A stretch of DNA of 64,000 nucleotides from Bradyrhizobium sp. (GCF_022844465.1 NZ_JALHLP010000001.1:992001-1056000), one strand, 5' to 3'. Shown: positions 52,048-61,765, counted from the first letter of the stretch. Notes: generated from the sequence alone by a model not told the origin. Program-made: numbers and translations.

Positions 52048-53880
52048 TCATTCGCGCACATAGTCGCCGGGTGCTTGGATCAAGCTCGTCTCATCGGTGG
52101 TTTCGAGGCCCATCCGCGGCGGGTCGATCCGCTCGCCCGATAGCGCGGCCAGCCACCTCGTCCATTCCGGCCACCACGATCCCTCAACCGTTGTGACGGT
52201 CTTGAGCCATTCGTCGGGGCCGGCATAGGTGGCGTCGGCCGCCTTGGTTCCGGCGCGATAGCTGTGGCCCTGTTCGCCGGGGGGCGCCACGATCCCTGCA
52301 TTGTGACCGCCGCTGGCAAGCAGGAAGGTCACGTCGGCATCGACCTGATAGTGGATCTTGTAGACCGATTTCCACGGCGCGACGTGATCGCGAACGGTCC
52401 CGACCACGAACATCGGCGTGTGAATATCCGACAGCGAGATCGGCTTACCCTCGACCATGTACCGGCCTCCGGCCAAGTCGTTGTTGAGGAACAGCTTGCG
52501 CAGATATTCCGAATGCATCCGGTACGGCAGGCGGGTCGCATCGGCATTCCAGGCCATCAGATCGCTGGGCGCCGCCCGCTCTCCCAGCAAATAGTCGCGG
52601 GTGAGCCGCGACCAGATCAGATCGTTGGAGCGCAGCAGCTGGAACGCGCCCGCCATCTGCGTGGTGTCGAGGACGCCACGTTCCCACATCATGTCCTCCA
52701 GAAACGCGACCTGGCTCTCGTTGATGAAAAGCGTCAATTCGCCGGCTTCGGTGAAGTCGGTTTGCGCCGCCAGCAAGCTGATCGACTTCAGCCGGTTGTC
52801 GCCGCCGCGCGCCATGGTCGCCGCTGATATCGCCAGCAGCGTCCCGCCGAGGCAGTAGCCCAGCACATGAACCCGGCGGCCGTTGACGATACCGCCGATG
52901 GTGGCGAGGGCTGCTTCAACGCCGAGCTTTCGATAGTCGTCGAAGGCGATATCACGATCGGCGGCGTCCGGATTTCGCCACGAGATCATGAAAACGGTGA
53001 AGCCTTCGCCGGTGAGAAACTTCACCAAGGAATTCTGCGGCGACAAATCGAGGATGTAGTACTTCATGATCCAGGCCGGCACGATCAGAATCGGTTCCGG
53101 ATGCACCTTGTCGCTGGTCGGATAGTACTGGATCAACTCGATCAGTTCGTTGCGGAATACGACCCGGCCGGGCGACGTCGCGACGGTTTCGCCGACGACG
53201 AAGCCATCAGTCCTGACGGATCCAAGGCCCGCCGCCGCAAGGCGGGCCCAGTCACTGCGCAAGTTCTGCCATCCGCGCACGAAATTCGCGCCGCCGCTCT
53301 CCAACGCTTTCCGCAGTACCTCCGGATTGGTCGCGGCGAAGTTAGAGGGTGACAGCACGTCGAGCATCTGCCGCACCGAAAACTCGACAATCGCTTCGTT
53401 CTGCTTTGCCACCCCGCGCACGCCGGTCGTCGCGTCATGCCACCATTTCTGACCGAGCAGAAACGCCTGGGCCATGAGATTGAACGGCGGATGTTGCCAT
53501 TCAGGCCGGTCGAAACGCCTGTCTTGCGCTTGCGGCTTGATCAGCGACCACGGGGCCTGCCCCGCCGCGAACAGGCGCCCGGCGTCCACAAGCGCTTGCT
53601 GTGAAATCTCGATCTGTCGCTGCGGCGAGGAGGCCAGATGCGCGAGCCAGTCCGTATAGGCCAGCACCAGCGCGACCGGCGAAATGCCGCCGCTCAGGCG
53701 CGCGGTCATCGCATGCAGGGCGCGATCGGCCTGATGCGCTTCGGCCGGCGCCACTGGTGAGGCCGGCGGCTCGGGAGGCACCGCCGGCCGCACTTCGCTC
53801 CGGCCCGCGGCATGGTTGCGAAGCGGCAATACGGTCACTTTAGCCGTCGGCGAGTTCGGTTCCGGACGGATGCTGTTCAT
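52048..53880 (-). CDS. phaC: Class I poly(3-hydroxyalkanoate) synthase
   Basis: VLGYCLGGTLLAISAAT lipase-like box; IVPAWIMKYYILDLSPQNSLVKFLTGEGFTVFMISWRNPD; GSWWPEWTRWL. Confidence 0.92.
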   Translation of the reverse strand: MNSIRPEPNSPTAKVTVLPLRNHAAGRSEVRPAVPPEPPASPVAPAEAHQADRALHAMTARLSGGISPVALVLAYTDWLAHLASSPQRQIEISQQALVDAGRLFAAGQAPWSLIKPQAQDRRFDRPEWQHPPFNLMAQAFLLGQKWWHDATTGVRGVAKQNEAIVEFSVRQMLDVLSPSNFAATNPEVLRKALESGGANFVRGWQNLRSDWARLAAAGLGSVRTDGFVVGETVATSPGRVVFRNELIELIQYYPTSDKVHPEPILIVPAWIMKYYILDLSPQNSLVKFLTGEGFTVFMISWRNPDAADRDIAFDDYRKLGVEAALATIGGIVNGRRVHVLGYCLGGTLLAISAATMARGGDNRLKSISLLAAQTDFTEAGELTLFINESQVAFLEDMMWERGVLDTTQMAGAFQLLRSNDLIWSRLTRDYLLGERAAPSDLMAWNADATRLPYRMHSEYLRKLFLNNDLAGGRYMVEGKPISLSDIHTPMFVVGTVRDHVAPWKSVYKIHYQVDADVTFLLASGGHNAGIVAPPGEQGHSYRAGTKAADATYAGPDEWLKTVTTVEGSWWPEWTRWLAALSGERIDPPRMGLETTDETSLIQAPGDYVRE

Positions 53881-53914
53881 CGCTCGCCTTTACGCTGGTA
53901 CATAGACAACCGCG

Positions 53915-54277
53915 TCAGTTCAGCGAACGTCCGTTGATCAGGTTGGACGTCGTCGCAATCATCCGTTCGCCGTGCTTGAACAGCCGCTCGGAATCGCGAC
54001 GGAAGAAGTCGAGCTGGTGCTGGCCACACTCCTGGCACAACGTCCTGACGTCCTTGACGGAATGCGCGCCCGCCATTTTCGCGACGAACTCCGTCAAGAG
54101 ATGCATTTCTGTCCGCGTTCTCTCCATCATCGCGTCGCTGACGAACATGAGCTCCTCGAACATCATTCGTTGCGTACCGAACATGAATTCGAGCATGCTC
54201 TGGTTCAATCTGGAGGCCTCCGCCTCTGCGGCCGACTGGGATGGACCTGACGAGATCCGTTCGGACAACTCTGCCAT
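53915..54277 (-). CDS. Phasin-like protein
   Basis: MAELSERISSGPSQ...FMFGTQRMMFEELMFVSDAMMERTRTEMHLLTEFVAKMAGAHSVKDVRTLCQECGQHQLDFFRRDSERLFKHGERM; upstream of phaC. Confidence 0.7.
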   Translation of the reverse strand: MAELSERISSGPSQSAAEAEASRLNQSMLEFMFGTQRMMFEELMFVSDAMMERTRTEMHLLTEFVAKMAGAHSVKDVRTLCQECGQHQLDFFRRDSERLFKHGERMIATTSNLINGRSLN

Positions 54278-54338
54278 GACAACCTGCCTCCAGTTCTGGG
54301 AACTCCAACAAGCGATACGTGCCGAAACCAAGCGGTCA

Positions 54339-54352
54339 TTGCGATGCATCAA
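54339..54352 (-). promoter_or_regulatory. FixK2-type box TTGCGATGCATCAA, plus-strand reading (phasin-phaC)
   Basis: TTG-N8-CAA; predicted TSS ~54304, 27 nt before ATG 54277. Confidence 0.68.
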
Positions 54353-54376
54353 ACTGGGCGGAACAAAGCAGTCGGA

Positions 54377-55210
54377 TCAGTGCGACATCAACACCGGTAC
54401 GGTCAGCACGTTGAACATGCCTTGGGTGACGCCGCCGAGAATTCGCTCCTGCAATCGCGAATGGCCGTATCCGCCCATCACCAGCAGACCCATGTTGCTT
54501 TCCGCCGCAATCGACAGAATGGCGCCTTGAACATCGCTGCGCTCCGCCGTCAGCCGCTGGACCCGCGCCGGAACGCCGCGCCGGGCCAGATGGCGGACGA
54601 GCAGGTCTGAGGACGCCTCGCCCGCTTCCTCATTGACGGCAATCACGGTGACGGCTTTCGCGCCCATCAGGAACGGCATCGCATCGCGCATCGCACGGGC
54701 GGCGAGACGGCTGCCGTCCCAGGCGATCCCGACATGATGCGCATCGAGCGGCCCCTTGTGAATGTAGGGAACCATCAGCATCGGTCCACCGGAATTGAAC
54801 AGGACCTGCTGGGGAATTTCGTTGTCGTAACTTGGCCTGGCGTATTCCGGCTGCAACACGATCGTCATGTCGTAAAGCCGGGCCAACGCTCCGATGGTCT
54901 CGCCGGCCTCGGCCGGGATCGCCGCGATGGACCTGACGGAGTAGGCTATTTCGGCGAGCTTGGCCTCGACCTCGAACACGGAAATCGCAGCGTTCGCCCT
55001 TTCCAAAGCGCGCTCCTGTTCGACTCCCATCACGGCGGCCATGGCGGCGCCGCCTCCCTCCACCAGCATTCCGGCGGCGCCCATCGATTCGTATCCGATG
55101 GCCACGGCATCGAGATGCGACCGGCGTGCGATCGTCAGTGCGACGGCGACGTCGACCACGGGCCTGACCGGACGCTCCGAGGGAATATGGACCAGAATGT
55201 TTCTGAACAT
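54377..55210 (-). CDS. Universal stress protein family protein (tandem USP-like)
   Basis: MFRNILVHIPSERPVRPVVDVAVALTIARRSHLDAVAIGYE; LLVMGGYGHSRLQERILGGVTQ. Confidence 0.88.
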   Translation of the reverse strand: MFRNILVHIPSERPVRPVVDVAVALTIARRSHLDAVAIGYESMGAAGMLVEGGGAAMAAVMGVEQERALERANAAISVFEVEAKLAEIAYSVRSIAAIPAEAGETIGALARLYDMTIVLQPEYARPSYDNEIPQQVLFNSGGPMLMVPYIHKGPLDAHHVGIAWDGSRLAARAMRDAMPFLMGAKAVTVIAVNEEAGEASSDLLVRHLARRGVPARVQRLTAERSDVQGAILSIAAESNMGLLVMGGYGHSRLQERILGGVTQGMFNVLTVPVLMSH

Positions 55211-55289
55211 CGTTCGATCTCCCAACCTTCGCAAAGGCCGCGCATCGTGCACGCCAGATACAGCGTACCCGGCGGGTGGCTGATCGAAG

Positions 55290-55303
55290 TTGATGCACAT
55301 CAA
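55290..55303 (-). promoter_or_regulatory. FixK/FNR box TTGATGCACATCAA (usp)
   Basis: TTGAT-N4-ATCAA; predicted TSS ~55255, 45 nt before ATG 55210. Confidence 0.78.
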
Positions 55304-55320
55304 ACCCGAGACCAGCTACG

Positions 55321-56214
55321 TCAGCAGGCCCCGGCCTGCTTGAGGGTACGATGGGCTTTGACCGCGGCATTCAGCAGTTTTTCCCTCCGCCGGCGATAGC
55401 CGGGCGGACGCTTCTTGCCGCGCTGGCCATCGCCAGGCGCCGTGGCTTGTAGGCCAAGCTCGGCAAAGCGCTTGAGGTCGCGGAGGTCGCCCAACGCGCG
55501 CTGGAGCCGCTTCGCCGGTCCATGAAACCGGCGAAAATCGGCGCGGCGGCGCACGGCGACCGTTTCCGTCAACGCCTCCAGCATGTAACGGAAGCGCTTG
55601 GCCTTGATCCGCAGGCTGTGGCGGCGTGATTCGCCCAGGGTTTCCAGATGCCGCCCCTTGCGGATCAGCCGCCGACGCCAGCGGTTCAGTTCGCGTGCGC
55701 AATAGGCTTGGAGCGGTGCGGCACCCTCTTGCCTTGTCAACCACGATCCGTGTTCGATCCAGCTTTCCATCGCCGCGATCAGGCGTCGAAACCGGGCGGA
55801 GCGCATGCTACGAACCAGCCGGCGACCGTCTTGCCTTCGGTGTTGATTGAACCGCTCGCCCAGCGCGCGTTCCGCCCATGCCCGGTATCGCTTGTGGCGC
55901 GCGTACTCGGCGACGACGTCGCCGTCGCGCGCGGCCCCGAGAGAGATGTTCAGCCACGCGATCTCCCGTTTCAGGCGGAGCCATTCCCTGTCGACTGCAA
56001 TCGGGGCAAAGAACGTGACGGCGGCGCGCAGCCGCGTGATTGCGACGCGGATCTGATGCAGGGCCTCGGCGTCGGCGGCGCCGGCACGGCCATGATGCGT
56101 CTTGATGATCGCAAGGCAATCCCGCGCAATCTCTTGCAACGCGGTCGCGCAATCATGTTCGCCCGCCGACGTCCTGGCACGGCCACGCATTCCAGCTGGG
56201 CGGCTTTTAATCAT
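55321..56214 (-). CDS. CHAD domain protein
   Basis: HQIRVAITRLRAAVTFFAPI; SRRHSLRIKAKRFRYMLEAL; R/K/H-rich helical; ATGA overlap with kinase gene. Confidence 0.85.
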   Translation of the reverse strand: MIKSRPAGMRGRARTSAGEHDCATALQEIARDCLAIIKTHHGRAGAADAEALHQIRVAITRLRAAVTFFAPIAVDREWLRLKREIAWLNISLGAARDGDVVAEYARHKRYRAWAERALGERFNQHRRQDGRRLVRSMRSARFRRLIAAMESWIEHGSWLTRQEGAAPLQAYCARELNRWRRRLIRKGRHLETLGESRRHSLRIKAKRFRYMLEALTETVAVRRRADFRRFHGPAKRLQRALGDLRDLKRFAELGLQATAPGDGQRGKKRPPGYRRRREKLLNAAVKAHRTLKQAGAC

Positions 56215-57788
56215 CCGTTGTCGACCGGTATGGAGGCAGTCAGAAAAGCACAGGCTCGGCGCAGGGTGTCGCCAGCCGTTCCGGAGGCGTCGACCATCGG
56301 CCAATCGACGGGCCCAATTTCCAGTGTATCCTGCTTCAGGGCAACCTCAAGTGTCGCATCGGAGGCATCGTTCTTTCTCCGTTCGATCCTGGCAAGCCGG
56401 GTGGCGAGATCTGCAGTCAGAAACAATCCGACGAAGCGCGCCCTACCCGTGATCGCCAACCTGGAAATCCTTGCCCGCTCCGATTCCCGCAGACAGGCCG
56501 CATCGAGCACTACCGAACACCCATGGGCGAGAACTCGCTGCGCAACGCTCAAAAGTCGATCATACACCTGTTCGGTGGTCCCGGCTTGATAAGCAAGGTC
56601 CGGCAGCGCCACAGTTTCGCTGACGCCGAACAGGCGCTTGCGAATAACGTCCGAGCGGACAATGAGCGCGCCGGGCGGCGGCTCGATCAGGCCTGCGAGT
56701 CCACGCGCGAGCACCGACTTTCCTGTCCCCGACAGGCCGCCGATCGCCACCAGCATTGGCGGCTTTGGCGCGATCAGTCGCAAAGCAAGATCGAAGTAAT
56801 TCCTGGCCTCCCTCCGAGCCGCCTCGCCCGCCCGGGCCTGCTCGCTCTTCATGAACGACACATGCGCGCGGACCGCCGCCCGCATCGACAGGAACAGCGG
56901 CAGCGAGCCGAGGCCATCAAGATCTTCATCGCTGGCCGCGGCAAGGTATCGATTGAGCACGACGTTTGCCGCAGCACCTTGATTGAAGTGGATCATGTCC
57001 ATCAGCGTAAAGGCCAGATCGTAGAGAACGTCCGTGGTGGCGATGACCGGATCGAACTCGATCGCATCGAACAGCAGCGGCCGGTTGTCGACCAGGGCAA
57101 TATTGGCGAGATGGAGATCGCCGTGACAGCGCCGGACGAATCCTTGTTCGGCGCGCCGCCCGAGCAGCGATCGAAGCTGCGCCGCGCGATGGTGGCTGAG
57201 CGCGTGGAGCCGGTCGATGGCGGCGGCGTCAAGTCCGGCCACCGCGTGAAACGCCGCGGTGTTGCGGTCGATGATCGACGCGATGGAGGCGAGCCAGGCG
57301 CTGCCGTCGGCACGCGGCGCCTTGTTGTGGGAAAGCAGGATCACGTCGGCCACGGCGACCGCCAGCGCCGGATCGATCGTGGCCGAGGCCGCAATCCGGT
57401 CAAGCGCCCGCTCCTCATCGAACCGCATCATCTCGACCGCCCATTCGACCGGGATGCCAGCGCCGTCGACTTCCAGCGTACCGTCGGGCCTGCGCGTGAT
57501 CGCGACGACGCGCCGGTAGAGTTGCGGGGCATTGCGGGCATTGACTTTCAGCTCCTCCTCGCAGGCACGCTTGCGCTTCTCCAGCGTCGAGTAATCCAGG
57601 AACGGCAGGCGAACGGCGCGCTTGATTTTCAGCGCCCGATCGCCCCCGAGGAAAACCATCGAGATGTGGGTGTCGATCCGCTTGCCGCCTTTCGCCGCGC
57701 CAAAGCTCGACGCATCGAGGAAATCGAGCACGCGCTGCTGGTCGGTCCCGGCGGCCCTGTCCACCTCGACCGGCCGTTGTTCGGTCAT
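56211..57788 (-). CDS. Bifunctional aminoglycoside-phosphotransferase-like/AAA P-loop kinase (Rv2004c-like architecture)
   Basis: APH-like FVRRCHGDLHLANIALVDNRPLLFDAIEFDP; P-loop GGLSGTGKSVLARGLAG; start taken at MTEQRPVEVDR. Confidence 0.85.
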   Translation of the reverse strand: MTEQRPVEVDRAAGTDQQRVLDFLDASSFGAAKGGKRIDTHISMVFLGGDRALKIKRAVRLPFLDYSTLEKRKRACEEELKVNARNAPQLYRRVVAITRRPDGTLEVDGAGIPVEWAVEMMRFDEERALDRIAASATIDPALAVAVADVILLSHNKAPRADGSAWLASIASIIDRNTAAFHAVAGLDAAAIDRLHALSHHRAAQLRSLLGRRAEQGFVRRCHGDLHLANIALVDNRPLLFDAIEFDPVIATTDVLYDLAFTLMDMIHFNQGAAANVVLNRYLAAASDEDLDGLGSLPLFLSMRAAVRAHVSFMKSEQARAGEAARREARNYFDLALRLIAPKPPMLVAIGGLSGTGKSVLARGLAGLIEPPPGALIVRSDVIRKRLFGVSETVALPDLAYQAGTTEQVYDRLLSVAQRVLAHGCSVVLDAACLRESERARISRLAITGRARFVGLFLTADLATRLARIERRKNDASDATLEVALKQDTLEIGPVDWPMVDASGTAGDTLRRACAFLTASIPVDNG

Positions 57789-58768
57789 GGCTGCAACACG
57801 GCGGCGCCGGTGATCTGCCCGGCACGCAACATGGTCAAGACCTCGTTTGCCTCCCGCAGCGGAAACGCGGTCGTATGCGTCCTGACGCCGGCCTGCGTGG
57901 CGACTTTGAAAAACTCTTCTCCATCCCGGCGCGTGAGGTTGGCGACCGAAAGCAGTTGCCGCTCGCCCCAGAGGACCTGATACGGGAAGGACGGGATATC
58001 CGACATGTGAATGCCGGCGCACACCACCCTCCCGCCCTTTCGTACGGCGCGCAATGCCCGCGGAATCAGCGCGCCGACCGGCGCGTAGATGATGGCAGCG
58101 TCGAGCGGCACCGGAGGCTGGTCCTCCGACGCTCCGGCCCACTCGGCGCCGAGCGATCTCGCAAGCCGCTGGGCCTCCGCGTCGCCCTCCCGCGTGAAGG
58201 CATGGACCGAGCGGCCTTGCCATCGGGCAACCTGCGCGACGATGTGCCCGGCTGCGCCGAAGCCGAAGATGCCGAGGTGCCTTGCATCTCCCGCCATCAC
58301 AAGCGAGCGCCAGCCGATCAGTCCGGCGCAAAGCAGCGGAGCGATCGCAACGTCGTCGCCTTGCTCGCCGAGCGGAAAGCAATAGCGGGCATCGGCGAGA
58401 AGATGCGTCGCAAACCCGCCGTCACGCGTGTAGCCGGTAAAGCGCGGGCGATCGCAAAGGTTTTCCCGGTTGCTCGCGCAATAGGCGCATTCGCCGCAGG
58501 TGTAGCCGAGCCAGGGAACGCCGACGCGGTCGCCCAGCTTCAGCGCGGTTACGCCCTTCCCAAGCGCCTCCACCCTCCCGACCACTTCATGGCCGGGAAC
58601 GGTGGGGTAGGTAATTCCGGGCAGCTCCCCATCGACGACATGCAGGTCGGTCCGGCAGACGCCGCACGCCCCGACCTTGACCCGAACGGTCCCGGGGCCG
58701 GGCACAGGATCCTCCCGCTGCTCGAGCAGGAGCGAAGCACCCGGCGCTGTCAGGACCATCGCATGCAT
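57785..58768 (-). CDS. Zinc-dependent alcohol dehydrogenase family protein
   Basis: GACGVCRTDLHVVDGELPGITYPTVPGHEVVGRVEALG; CGECAYCASNRENLCDRPRFTGYTRDGGFA. Confidence 0.9.
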   Translation of the reverse strand: MHAMVLTAPGASLLLEQREDPVPGPGTVRVKVGACGVCRTDLHVVDGELPGITYPTVPGHEVVGRVEALGKGVTALKLGDRVGVPWLGYTCGECAYCASNRENLCDRPRFTGYTRDGGFATHLLADARYCFPLGEQGDDVAIAPLLCAGLIGWRSLVMAGDARHLGIFGFGAAGHIVAQVARWQGRSVHAFTREGDAEAQRLARSLGAEWAGASEDQPPVPLDAAIIYAPVGALIPRALRAVRKGGRVVCAGIHMSDIPSFPYQVLWGERQLLSVANLTRRDGEEFFKVATQAGVRTHTTAFPLREANEVLTMLRAGQITGAAVLQP

Positions 58769-58824
58769 CTTTTGATCGCCCTCACGCAACCGTGTGCACC
58801 CTAACCTGGCCGACCTGACCCGGT

Positions 58825-58838
58825 TTGATCCTCGTCAA
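58825..58838. promoter_or_regulatory. FixK/FNR box TTGATCCTCGTCAA (hsp20 / divergent adh-kinase-CHAD operon)
   Basis: TTGA-N6-TCAA; + TSS ~58873 (39 nt to ATG 58912), - TSS ~58790 (22 nt to ATG 58768). Confidence 0.8.
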
Positions 58839-58911
58839 ATGGAGCCTTGTTCCTGCGCTGTATCCTTGATTTTGCCAGTGCGGCTCTAGCGACTTTAACG
58901 AGGAGGCAAAC

Positions 58912-59382
58912 ATGAATGCGAAATCCGTGATCCCGGTTGGAACCCAGCGCGCGATCGCCCGCCGCGAAACCAACCCGTTCTCGCTCCTGCAGCAGGAAAT
59001 CGACCGGCTGTTCGAGGGCGTAACCCGCAACATTCCCGGCCTCGCCACCACCAACATGCCCAGCATGGACATCAGCGAGACCGACAAGGCGATCGAGATC
59101 ACCGCCGAGTTGCCGGGGCTGGAGAAGAAGGACGTCGAACTCAACGTCGCCGACAATCTCCTGACCATCCGCGGCGAGAAGAAGAACGAGCGCGAGGAAA
59201 AGAACAAGGACTATCACTTGGTCGAGCGCAGCTACGGCGCGTTCTCGCGTTCGGTCGAGCTTCCGGCCGGCGTCAAGGTCGAGGACATCACCGCCGAGAT
59301 CGCCAATGGCGTGCTCAAGGTGACCGTGCAGAAGCCGGCGCCAAGACAAGCCAAGCAGATCGAGATCAAGTCGGCCGCGTGA
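58912..59382 (+). CDS. Hsp20/alpha-crystallin family small heat-shock protein
   Basis: PSMDISETDKAIEITAELPGLEKKDVELNVADNLLTIRGEKKNE...GAFSRSVELPAGVKVEDITAEIANGVLKVTVQKP. Confidence 0.93.
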   Translation: MNAKSVIPVGTQRAIARRETNPFSLLQQEIDRLFEGVTRNIPGLATTNMPSMDISETDKAIEITAELPGLEKKDVELNVADNLLTIRGEKKNEREEKNKDYHLVERSYGAFSRSVELPAGVKVEDITAEIANGVLKVTVQKPAPRQAKQIEIKSAA

Positions 59383-59392
59383 TACGGCACGG

Positions 59393-59420
59393 ACGGAGCG
59401 CTCTGTTTGGAGCGCTCCGT
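59393..59420 (+). terminator. Hairpin after hsp20 (terminator or processing stem)
   Basis: Perfect 10-bp stem ACGGAGCGCT-CTGTTTGG-AGCGCTCCGT 11 nt past hsp20 stop; weak U-tract. Confidence 0.5.
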
Positions 59421-59463
59421 CGTTCCTTCAAGGATGATTTAAGGCAGCTAACGGGAGATCGCG

Positions 59464-60192
59464 ATGCGCGCCCACCAGATCATGACACGCCCCGTCGTCA
59501 CCATCGCACCGGACGCCACGATCATGGAGGCCGCCAATCTCATGTTGCGGCGGCACATCAGCGGGCTCCCGGTGGTCGATCCCGCCGGCAGGCTGGTCGG
59601 CATCGTCTCGGAGGGTGACTTCCTTCGCCGCAGCGAGATCGGCACGCAGCGCAAGCGGAACCGCTGGCTCCGCTTCCTGTTCGGCGCCGGCTCCGCCGCG
59701 AATGACTACGTCCAGGAGCACGGTCGCAAAGTCTCCGAAGTCATGACCAGCAAGCCGCTCACGATCGCCGAGCAAACGCCTCTTGAGGAAATCGTGAAGG
59801 TGATGGAGACCAAGGGCGTCAAGCGCCTGCCGGTGATGCGCGGCGACAAGCTGGTCGGGATCGTCTCGCGCGCCAACCTGCTGCAGGCGGTCGCCAGCCT
59901 TGCCCGCGAAATTCCCGATCCGACGGCCGATGACGACCATATTCGCGACCGCATCATCAAGGAATTCGAGAAGAACGACTGGAGCCCGTTCGGCCTCAAC
60001 GTCGTCGTGCGCGACGGCATCGTTCATCTCAGCGGCGTAATCACCGACGAGGAAGCGCGCCGCGCGGCCAAGGTGGCGGCGGAGAATGTCGCCGGCGTGA
60101 GGAAGGTTCACGATCATCTCTGCTGGGTCGAGACGATGTCCGGGATGTACCTGGAATCGCCCGAAGACATCGAGATGGCAAAAGCCGATTAG
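59464..60192 (+). CDS. CBS-domain pair plus BON domain protein
   Basis: MRAHQIMTRPVVTIAPDATIMEAANLMLRRHISGLPVVD; second CBS VSEVMTSKPLTIAEQTPLEEI; C-terminal LNVVVRDGIVHLSGVITDEEARRAAKVAAENVAGV. Confidence 0.88.
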   Translation: MRAHQIMTRPVVTIAPDATIMEAANLMLRRHISGLPVVDPAGRLVGIVSEGDFLRRSEIGTQRKRNRWLRFLFGAGSAANDYVQEHGRKVSEVMTSKPLTIAEQTPLEEIVKVMETKGVKRLPVMRGDKLVGIVSRANLLQAVASLAREIPDPTADDDHIRDRIIKEFEKNDWSPFGLNVVVRDGIVHLSGVITDEEARRAAKVAAENVAGVRKVHDHLCWVETMSGMYLESPEDIEMAKAD

Positions 60193-60235
60193 GCAGAGAA
60201 AAAGGCGGCGCGCCCCACGCCGATCTGGACGCGGC

Positions 60236-60655
60236 CTATACGCGGGCGGTCAGCGCCCGCATGACGTCTTCGCGCGCAATGATTCCCGCCAGCCGCTGCC
60301 CGCTATCCAGCACGGGGATGCTCTTCATCCGATGATCCACCATCAGCTGCAATACCCGTGTCAGCTTGGTTGCCGGATCGACATAGATGAATTCCGGCAT
60401 CATGGCTTCCCCGACCGTTCGCGACAACAATTCGTCGTAGGCCGGAACCATGCGCCCCGGGTTGAACGTAAAGCATTTCAGGAAGTCGAATTTACTCATG
60501 ATACCGACGATGTCGTCGCCCTCGCGGACCGGATAGCAGTTGAAGTCGTCGTCTTCGAACATCCGCTGCAATTCGCGCATGGTGGTGTCGCGGGTCACGG
60601 TCTTGACCGTGCGTGTCATGTACTGTCCGGCGGTGGCTTCGAGGAATCTATGCAC
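60236..60655 (-). CDS. CBS domain protein
   Basis: TAGQYMTRTVKTVTRDTTMRELQRMFEDDDFNCYPVREGDDIVGIMSKFDFLKCF; second CBS. Confidence 0.85.
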   Translation of the reverse strand: MHRFLEATAGQYMTRTVKTVTRDTTMRELQRMFEDDDFNCYPVREGDDIVGIMSKFDFLKCFTFNPGRMVPAYDELLSRTVGEAMMPEFIYVDPATKLTRVLQLMVDHRMKSIPVLDSGQRLAGIIAREDVMRALTARV

Positions 60656-60682
60656 GACAGCCCCTCGTCATCCTCAACTGCG

Positions 60683-61513
60683 TCAGCGGGACAGGAACGC
60701 GCAACGGCGCGATTCCATTGCAAGATGCCGGGTGACGCCACTGAGCGCCCATTCGCGCAGGCGCGAGTGACCATAGGCGCCGGCAATCACGACGCCGGCA
60801 CCGACATTGGCGGCTACCTTCTCGAGCTGCTCGGTGACAACGGCGGGCCTTTCGGGAACCGTGGTGTGGGCCGCGATACCGTGGCCGCGCAGCCACGCGG
60901 CCACGTCGGCAACGTGCGACAACGCTTCGGCGCGACCATCGTCCTGCTCGGGAATTTCCGTAATCGTGACCTCCTTTGCCGCGGCCAGGATCGGCAGCGC
61001 ATCAAACACCGCCCGACGGGCCTCGCGCACGTCCTTCCAGGCCACCAGGACACTTCTTAAGTCGAGCCACTGTGCCGCCGGCGGCACCACGATGAGCGGG
61101 CGTCCGGCCTGCATCACCAAGTCGCTCGGATCCGCGGCTGCGCCGGGATCGACCAGGGTCTCGGAACGGGCACCGACCACGATGATATCGGCGGCCCTCG
61201 CCTGCCGCAGCATGTAAGGTACCGGCAACCCTCGGGCGGAGCGCCACTCGACCGAAGCGGCGCGCTTCGCGACCGAGTCCCGGAATTCCGCCTCCAGTTC
61301 CGATAGCCGCCTGTGGATGGCGGCGGCTTCCTCATCGAGCATCTGCTGCGCAAAGGCGCCTTCCGCGAAATACATGGGCGGCCTGAGGTCCGCAGCGGCA
61401 ATGCCCAGAACCCGCGCCCCAAAGCGTTCGGCGATATCTCCGGCCACCCGGAGGCAGGCACCGTTGGGGCGGTCGAGCGCCAGACCGACCATGACCGTTT
61501 TGTAGTCCATCAC
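60683..61513 (-). CDS. Universal stress protein family protein
   Basis: MMDYKTVMVGLALDRPNGACLRVAGDIAERFGARVLGIAA; GVVIAGAYGHSRLREWALSGVTRHLA. Confidence 0.87.
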   Translation of the reverse strand: MMDYKTVMVGLALDRPNGACLRVAGDIAERFGARVLGIAAADLRPPMYFAEGAFAQQMLDEEAAAIHRRLSELEAEFRDSVAKRAASVEWRSARGLPVPYMLRQARAADIIVVGARSETLVDPGAAADPSDLVMQAGRPLIVVPPAAQWLDLRSVLVAWKDVREARRAVFDALPILAAAKEVTITEIPEQDDGRAEALSHVADVAAWLRGHGIAAHTTVPERPAVVTEQLEKVAANVGAGVVIAGAYGHSRLREWALSGVTRHLAMESRRCAFLSR

Positions 61514-61578
61514 CTTCTCCAGGGCCGGGGCGGGATGCCCTTACATCATTCATCGTAAATGCCCGTCGCAAATCGAAA

Positions 61579-61592
61579 CTGACCTAGATCAA
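61579..61592 (-). promoter_or_regulatory. Degenerate FixK/FNR box CTGACCTAGATCAA (usp-CBS; possibly fixLJ)
   Basis: One mismatch to TTGA-N6-TCAA; predicted - TSS ~61544, 31 nt before ATG 61513. Confidence 0.5.
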
Positions 61593-61765
61593 CAACCTTG
61601 CTCCTTGCAGGACATGCAGCCGCTGCCGACGGCACCGCCTCCGGCGACCTAAAATCTCATTTTACTTCAACAGGTTGAATGATAGCATGAATTTGCTCGC
61701 GGTTTCCTTGCGCATGCTTGTCGGTGTGCGATATCTGGCGTGCGGAAGCGATTGCAAAGCGAAGA

